NCBI GenBank assembly: GCA_030762895.1
Contig: CM061070.1
Coordinates: forward strand, 80,219,291-80,283,290
DNA length: 64,000 nt
Source of the DNA: Sophora flavescens
Taxonomy: Eukaryota; Streptophyta; Magnoliopsida; Fabales; Fabaceae
Direction: 5' to 3'
The position numbers and the translations under genes are program-made. Position 1 is the first letter of the stretch; every line of letters begins with the position of its first letter. A model generated the notes under the pieces. That model saw nothing but the letters and a program-made list of their open reading frames with translations. It was not told the DNA's origin and searched no databases. Below, one piece after another: positions 57,033 through 64,000 of the stretch.

Positions 57033-59210
57033 TGTAACGCCTTTCGTTACAATAGTAACCCCAAAATAAAACATTATAGAATAATAGGCAAAATAAAAAT
57101 TTACAAAATAAAATAGTCTAAAATAAATTCCTCAAAAATAATAAAGAGCAATGTTAATAAATACTTACAAAATAAATTCATTTGCCACAAAACCGGACGT
57201 CTACAAATAAACCCAACGATAAATAAATAAACATGTCTAGCCACAAACGACTCCTTATCTAAGAAAATACTAACCAAGCTAGAAAATAACTAAGTAAATT
57301 CATTAAGTCTTCAAGCCTCTTCAGTCTCAATAGCACCGTCCTCGTGCCCTGAAAACAACACTTTTAATGAGAAATAATCTTAGTGAATAAAAACAAGTTC
57401 TAAAATATTTTCGCAAATAATATTGTTCTCAGCTGGTGCGGTAACTGGAAAAACAACATCCATGGTCTCCGCTAATTTCCAAAATATTAATCTCTTTTAA
57501 AATAATAAAAAAATTGTTTAACTTCATATAAAATAAAGGAAGATCTCCGTAGTCAAAACAATCACATCTCAAACATTTAATCATGTCAACCATACATACT
57601 CTATGCAATGCAACTTCATGAACACCACTTAGTGATTCCCGGAATCACTTGACTTGACTCTTTGGTTCCCAGAATCGATGTGAATTCCAGATCCACTAAG
57701 GTCTATAAGCTCATATTCATGCAATGACGTCCCACTGCCTTCCCCATCCCAGATGGAGGTATATAATATTCCATCACAGATGCGAATATTTTAATAATTT
57801 GATATCCCATCCCAGATGGTGATATCTCTCATCCTATTTCTGGATTAGAATGTACACCGTCATCCCTTCCCGGAAGGTGATGACCAACTCATGCATATGC
57901 AATATATCATCCCAGATGACTATCAAGATTTTCAAACTTTATCTGTCAATAACAATGGCACAACGTCATGGCAAGCCAACACTATAACCTCATGAAATAC
58001 ATATAAGCATGTCAAACAATCATAACTCATACCAATCCAACATTTTTGTTAATAATAATTAAAGTGTGATTTGACATATACCATAATTTAACATTAATAA
58101 CTTAGAGTCCAAATAATATAAAATTTTAAAAATAAATAGAGGCACTTCAGCCATAACTGTGCGTCAAGGACCTGAACATGATTTAATATATTGACTTCAA
58201 AAATAAAAGATGGAAATTGGAGTTAACACATGGTGGAGTGAAATTTTCATTGACAATTTTGTCATCAACAATTAAAAGCAAGAACAAGGAAAATATATTC
58301 ACTAAATCAATTCATCAAATAACATCAACATAATTTAAAAATTCATATAAACACCAAAATATTTTAAGAACCTCAAATCAAGAATCAAGAACCCCAAAAT
58401 ATTTTAGTATTTTAGAATAGACAAATCTACATGTAGAAAACTCAAATAAATTGTACCATGGAAGAGTGAGCAGAATACCTCTTGTAGACCTCCAAAAGTT
58501 CTAAGAAAATCCTATTTCTTGAGCACCACTTTCTATCCGGCAAAACACAACAATCACACCATTTCTTCTTTCTTACTGCACTGCACAGTCCTTATTCAAT
58601 TTTTCCGTTGACGGTGCTAAGTATATGTCTAGGATAAGTGTTTCTTTTATATCTCTCAAATCTCAAAACCCCACCTAATTCTTTTCACTAATGAAAAACG
58701 CCCCACTATGAGTATGTTGATACTTGTCCCTGATTGTGTTGCAACGTAGGTTTTTATTTGGCTAATGCCAATTTCTATTGATAACCATGATTATATTTGT
58801 GGGGCCTGCACTGTCTAATTTTTTATGAGGAAATCAAGTTGAAATATGCTATAGCTGCGATACTACCTTGGGAGTTTGCATTTTGATAAGCCAATATCTT
58901 CTCATAGCAACAATCACGTTGACCCCCTTCCCCAACTTTTGCTTTTATTTTATTATTATTTTTTTAAAAGAATTCTTATGGAATTCTCCTTGGTGAATTT
59001 GACTAATAGCATAAGAATAGAGTCCTCCACTTGTTTTGCTTTTAATTTCATTTATTTATTTGTTTATTTTTTTAATCCAATTTTACACTCTTTTAATTTG
59101 TAATTATTAAATAATTGTAATTTATTCTTATATTAACAATTCTACACTTAAAACTCATACTGACTTGATCTTTTATTAAAGTAATTATATTTGAATTTTT
59201 GGATGTTGCA
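57033..59210 (-). repeat. 3' LTR of element D
   Basis: 2178 bp with ends TGCAACATCC and GGCGTTACA on the minus strand. It matches 62829-64000 closely, with the 5' copy lacking about 90 bp near 57420-57510. It contains several CATCCCAGATGG words (57750-57910), like the GGGATGGGACAG words of the TGTAACACCCC repeat (10690-10760). Confidence 0.85.
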
Positions 59211-59225
59211 TTTTTTCCCATCCTT
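59211..59225 (-). other. Polypurine tract of element D
   Basis: AAGGATGGGAAAAAA on the minus strand, directly before the 3' LTR. A GAATTTCGGGACAAAATT stretch of Tekay style precedes it. Confidence 0.75.
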
Positions 59226-59295
59226 AATGAATTTTGTCCCGAAATTCTCACGTCTCACCCAAACAACACAACATTAAAGGTAATGCAATACTAAG

Positions 59296-59760
59296 TTATG
59301 TACCTGTGCCAAAAAGATCTGGATGATGTTGTCTGACATCTTCCTCAAGTTCCCAAGTAGCCTCTTCTGGAGTCAACCCTTCCAAAATCACTTTCATCAA
59401 TGTGATTGTCTTGTTACTCAGGGTTTTAGTGCTCTTATCAATGATCTGGATAGGCCTGGGCTTAAAGATCAAATTATCCCTCAATCGTACTGACTCAGGA
59501 GTTATCACGTGTGAAACATCTGGTACGTACTTCCGGAGTTGAGAAACATGGAAGACGTCAGGGATATTTGACGACTATGGTGGAAGAGCCAATTGGTACT
59601 CAATATGCGCGACTACACTTTTAGAATTTGGAAATGACCCATGAAACAAAGAATTAGATTTCTGACTGACAGTGACCTCCTCATCCCAATTTTAGGAGTG
59701 ACTCTCAAGAATACATGTCATCTTCCTAAAATTCTAAAAGCCTTCTTTTCTTGTCGGCAT
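59296..59760 (-). pseudogene. Integrase C-terminus and chromodomain-like end of D
   Basis: Across two or three frames the order is the GPF/GPY-type module of chromoviral integrase (about 59600-59750), a V-S-Q-L-R-K-Y-V-P-D-like stretch (59530-59570), then 59296-59508 with K-T-L-S-N-K-x-I(n)-K-V and E-E-A-T-W-E-L-E-E-D-V-R...P-D-L-F. The last is the usual end of Del/Tekay polyproteins. The catalytic core of integrase is absent. Confidence 0.75.
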
Positions 59761-61639
59761 AGCACTTTTTACCTACTCCGCACACTGCGCATCTTTCCCT
59801 TAATTATTTGAATCCTAATTGTGGTCTATTGGATTAAATATGGTCCTACAATATCGTCTCACCTACTTCGCACTAACATAAATGAGACCTACATTTCCTA
59901 ATTACATCATCAATATATATAGTTATTAACTATTTCATCACTTAATAAGTGTACAAGTCATGACACCTTAACTATAAAAATATATTTAAAAATAAGTAAA
60001 AAAAACATTTATATAATAAAATAATACACTCTAGCATTTGTTTTTGTCCATCCTCCTATAATTATAGTAGTTTCACTTCCATTTCATCATTATAAACATT
60101 ATCAAAATGATAGATTTATAACAGCAACTCACAAAAGAAATTGAAGTAAAGCTACAACAGAAGAGTTTTATAAATAACATAAAAACAAAGAAGGAAAGGA
60201 GAAGCAATAGTGGCATCATCCCACATACTAGGTATTATCTAGTCCAAGATGATAATTTCATAAGAAAAAGAAATAGTTCACTTTTTGCTAACAAGATTAT
60301 TTTACTTATAGAAATGTGATAAGAAAATCAAGAATAAGATTTAGTAAACTTGCAATTAAATTGTGAAGGCATTGTGTAAAAACAAGTGTAACAAAAAGAA
60401 AACTCCATGAATAAACACCATAGTAGTATTAAGAAATCAGTTTCATTTTGATCTTTGAGCAGTCACATACAAATAAGAAATTACTTTTTTTTTACTTTTT
60501 GATAAGAAATATAAGTTTGTTAGGATTAGACATGCCATTAATCTATATGAAAAAGGATTTCAATGGGCATATTAATCACGATTATTGTTTGGTCTCTTAA
60601 AAAAAATCTGAAATTTCAAGAAAAGTATTTCTCCAAAAATTATGTAACAAAATTACATCATTATAATAAATTTTGAGCATATATATATACAATTTCTTTA
60701 ATACAAAACTCATTTTTATCCCCCTCCACAAAAACATCTCCTTTAAATCTTGATACATCTTGGTTACCTATACTATGTACTACTGGAAACAAATAATGAA
60801 CTCACATGTTACTTATTTTCGTTTCATATACATACATACATATATATTCTTTTTGGTATATTTCTTTAGTGTTATTATTGGAATTAAAGATACATTTCAT
60901 AATAACTTCTCAATTTTAACATAATTTTTCCAAACCACACATCAAGTACTAAGTCTATCAAGAGTTTCATGCATAATATAAATGATTTAGGGTCAAAGGA
61001 ATAATGGTGTTTCTAAATATCAATATTTAATCCCAAAGATAACCCTAGAATATCTACAAGAACTATTCTCAAATCAATCACTTTTAAATTAGAACATCAT
61101 ACATAAGAGTCATAAAACAACATGCTTAATGTTCTCAAACTAATATCTAGACAATAAATCAAGAGAACATGACATTGATATACTATGACACACCAAGTTG
61201 TAAGATAAGTTCTTGCCATTCATTATATTGTGTGTGTGTGTGTGTGTGTTTTTTTTTTTTGCATTACGTTTTTAAAATAGCAACCTAAATGCAGCAAAAA
61301 CAGCTTTCATGTGTCAAACATTAACATCTCATCCTATCATATCCATGACAATTTTATTAAGAGAGAAAAAAGAGTTTGTTCATATTTTAAGTGACTAACT
61401 GTAATAGATTTCTCCTCAACTATCTTTAGAGAAAATAACAAGTTAATTTAGTTTTTTTTTTTTTGGAAATAGGTTACCACACATGGAAGGATCAAATAAA
61501 CAGTTCACCAAGCTAAGAACTTCTACATACATGCAGCAATACATCATGATATCCATTTTCACTCTCATATATCAATAATTAGTTGGCCAAGTCATAATTC
61601 AATTTTCAGTCATGCACAATAATTTCAATTAACTATTCA
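59761..61639. other. AT-rich non-coding block inside D
   Basis: 1.9 kb without coding similarity takes the place of integrase core and RNase H. It has a (TG)n tract at about 61229-61250. It could be a nested element with eroded ends, but I found no inverted termini. Confidence 0.5.
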
Positions 61640-61990
61640 TTATTGATAATTATGGTAACACATATTTTCAATGGTCAAGACAAGTGCTAATGCCAATATT
61701 TTCTTAAGCTCCCAGAAATTCTCTTCACACTCCTTATCCCACTCAAAAGATTTCTCTTTCCCAGTTAACTTAGTAAGGGGTAAGGCTAGTCTATATAACT
61801 GCTCTATGAGCTTTTTATAGTAACCCGCCAATCTTAGGAAACTCGTCAAACTGTTTCTTAAGCTCACTCAACTCTAAAGGTGTCATCCTGTAAGGCGCTA
61901 CAGATATTGATCCACTACTCTCTGACACTAGATCTATGCTAAACTCAACTCCCTATTGAAACTTGCGCTCCACAGATATAGTCGATGCAT
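61640..61990 (-). pseudogene. Reverse transcriptase/RNase H remnant of D
   Basis: An N-terminal reverse-transcriptase piece (Y-R-M-T-P-L-E-L near 61890) is followed almost directly by L-A-G-Y-Y-K-K-L-I (about 61825), which normally lies several hundred nucleotides further on, at the start of the connection/RNase H region. The palm with the Y-x-D-D site has been deleted. 61640-61867 continues with P-L-T-K-L-T and F-x-W-D. Confidence 0.7.
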
Positions 61991-62086
61991 CATTGTCTGC
62001 CTCTATAATAGCAATGAATGAGAGTATGTATCATTGAGCTTTCTAAACCAATCACTTATCACAAGAAACAACAAATAAAATATGGG

Positions 62087-62398
62087 TCAACATCGAAGAT
62101 CAAAAGACATTGGATGTGAAGAGATAAGGATAGTTTTGTCATAGTACTTTATGGCAATGAGACTAGATGCCAATAAGTCAATACCAAGAATAACATACAA
62201 TCCGAACATAGGTAAAAGATCGATGACATAAGGCATGTATCGATGCACAAGAAAACAATTTAAACAAGCACCGGAAATAATAAGTTTATCCTCCATAGAA
62301 GTAGAAACACGGGAATCAAAGACAAACGAAAGATAGCTAACTCCAAATTTCACACATGAAGGGTATATCAAAGAATGTGTTGCTCGTGAATCAAACAA
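62087..62398 (-). pseudogene. Aspartic protease of D
   Basis: F-D-S-R-A-T-H-S-L-I corresponds to the gypsy protease site D-S-G-A-T-H-S. The Gly of the active triad is Arg here, so the site is inactive. V-I-L-G-I-D-L-L follows at the second conserved position. The region up to the primer-binding site (62400-62800) is decayed gag. Confidence 0.75.
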
Positions 62399-62812
62399 TA
62401 CAATAACTTTTTCTCCTATACGAGTAAAAGAAATTCAGTCTCCTTCGAATCTAAGCTGCCTCGGAATGATGGCGGGTTGTTCTTCTTCAATTCTAAAAGC
62501 CCCACGTGCTAAGGGTCATAGGATGTCATCACTCCATTAGTAACCGACCTCCATTCCCCTTCAGTTGACAGAGAGTCTCCGTCTGCCCATGCATAGCTTT
62601 GGCCATACAATCCAAAGCTGCTCCAAGTGCAACATTCGTCCTTCGCCTATTAGTCGTTATAAATCTTCCCACAACCGATGAAATACTGGGTTGATCAGGT
62701 CCAATATCCCAAAAGAATAGAATGCAGAATTATAACTCTAACAAGCATCCTATGCGCCCAAGTTTTGTTTAAAAAAAAAACCCATTACCACAGTCCGATT
62801 TAGAATCAAACT

Positions 62813-62824
62813 GTTTTGATACCA
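62813..62824 (-). other. Primer-binding site of element D
   Basis: TGGTATCAAAAC on the minus strand, 4 nt inside the 5' LTR. Initiator tRNA(Met) type with changes. Confidence 0.65.
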
Positions 62825-62828
62825 AAAA

Positions 62829-64000
62829 TGCAATGCCTTTCGTTAAAATAGTAACCCCAAAATAAAACATTATAGAATTATAGGCAAAATAAAAATTTTA
62901 AAATAAGATAGTCTAAAATAAATTCCTCAAAAATAATAAAGAGCAATGTTAATAAATTCTTACAAAATAAATTCATTTGCCACAAAACCAGGCGTCTACT
63001 AATAAACCCAACGATAAATAAATAAACACGTCTAGCCACAAATGTTTCCTTATCTAAGAAAAATACTAACCAAGATAGAAAATAACTAAGTAAATTCATT
63101 AAGTCTTCAAGCCTCTTCAGTCTCAATAGCGTCGTCCTCGTGCTCTGAAAACAACACTTTTATTGAGACATAATCCCAGTGAATAAAAACGAGTTATAAA
63201 ATATTTTCGTAATAAATAATAAAAAAATTGTTTAACTTCATATAAAATAAAGGAAGATCTCCGTAATCAAAACAATCACATCTCAAACATTTAATCATGT
63301 CAACCATACATACTCTATGCAATGCAACTCCATGAACACCACTTGGTGATTCCCAGAATCACTTGACTTGACTCTTTGGTTCCCAGAACTGGTGTGAATC
63401 CCAGATTCACTAAGGTCTATGAGCTCATATCCATGCAATGACATCCCACTGCCTTCCCCATCCCAGATGGAGGTATCTAATATTCCATCCCAGATGTGAA
63501 TATTTTAATAATTTGATATCCCATCCCAGATGGTGATATCTCTCATCCTATTTCCTAAATAGAATGTACACCGTCATCCCTTCTCGAAAGGTGATGACCA
63601 ACTCATGCATAATGCAATATGTCATCCCAGATGACTATCAAGGTTTTCAAACTTTATCTGTCAATAACAATGGCACAACGTCATGGCAAGCCAACACTAT
63701 AACCTCATAGAATACATATAAGCATGTCAAACAATCATAACTCATACCAATCCAACATTTTTGTTAATAATAATTAAAGTGTGATTTGATATATACCATA
63801 ATTTAACATTAGTAACTTAGAGTTTAAATAATATAAAAATTTAAAAATAAATAAAGGCAGTTCAGCCCTAAGTGTGACCTGAACATGATTTAATATATTG
63901 ACTTCAAAAATAAAAGATGGAAATTGGAGTTAACACATGGTGGAGTGAAATTTTCATTGGCAATTTTGTCATCGACAATTAAAAGAAAGAACAAAGAAAA
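62829..64000 (-). repeat. 5' LTR of element D (cut by window end)
   Basis: It starts TGCAATGCCTTTCG and is collinear with 57033-58270 apart from small indels. Its outer end and the target duplication are outside the window. Confidence 0.85.

Larger units (their letters stand above)
57033..64000 (-). mobile_element. Ty3/gypsy retrotransposon D (Del/Tekay-like), degenerate
   Basis: A minus-strand element has its 3' LTR at 57033-59210 and the start of its 5' LTR at 62829, running past the window end. The internal region is only about 3.6 kb. In gypsy order it has a protease remnant, a reverse transcriptase/RNase H remnant missing the catalytic core, a non-coding stretch and an integrase C-terminus with chromodomain-like end. 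It sits in the gag of element B, so it is younger than B. Confidence 0.8.

Noticed and set aside
57310..57330. AGCCTCTTCAGTCT in the LTR of D as a relative of the A/B hairpin unit
   Set aside because: Pairing is incomplete and the surrounding sequence is unrelated, so it is probably coincidence.

Overview
This window looks like intergenic plant nuclear DNA, probably from a legume. It is AT-rich and full of microsatellites, and it is made almost entirely of transposable elements in several nested layers. I found no intact host gene, rRNA, tRNA or CRISPR array. The legume call is an inference from the style of the SIRE/Maximus-type Ty1/copia elements and of the Del/Tekay-type Ty3/gypsy elements; I could not test it.

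Layout, left half (1-29 kb). A copia-type solo LTR with a 5-bp target duplication (121-701) is followed by a foldback MITE (829-1135). Two copies of one large repeat lie head to head. One is a truncated minus-strand copy (about 1690-5053). The other is a complete plus-strand copy (6746-11951, duplication AATAT) that encodes a 175-aa acidic protein and has a second copia solo LTR nested in it (7801-9127). Then come a CACTA-transposon end (14294-14640), a copia pre-integrase remnant (about 15960-16113), a Tourist-like MITE (17813-18149), a Mutator-like element with terminal inverted repeats of about 500 bp (18192-20481), a 560-bp tandem duplication (21725-22840), a tRNA-derived SINE (about 23887-24079), a minisatellite with a period of about 98 bp (25215-25870) and a MULE-type MITE (26613-27184).

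Right half (29-64 kb). A full-length but decayed SIRE-type copia element, A, occupies 29238-39591 on the minus strand. A 160-bp scrap of a second internal region follows it. A hAT-like element (about 39752-41365) carries a Pack-MULE-like insert (40067-41031). A second SIRE-type element, B, runs from about 41370 to 57032. B was split in its reverse transcriptase by a young non-autonomous LTR element, C (47762-53046), whose two 1279-bp LTRs are nearly identical. B was also cut upstream by a degenerate Del/Tekay gypsy element, D (57033 to beyond 64000).

The most interesting signals are structural. (1) Four different copia LTRs carry a short hairpin between a GGTTC-like box and a CTACGTCCA-like box, and the stems differ while pairing is kept. 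(2) One LTR holds a string of eight hairpins with a nearly constant 8-nt loop and covarying stems. (3) Two unrelated LTRs carry pairs of near-palindromic motifs at a fixed spacing of about two helical turns just upstream of their TATA boxes. (4) Element A has a TATA box and U3-like motifs just ahead of its third ORF, which suggests an internal promoter. (5) The 'TGTAACACCCC' repeats carry a small, unfamiliar protein family behind what looks like a spliced leader.
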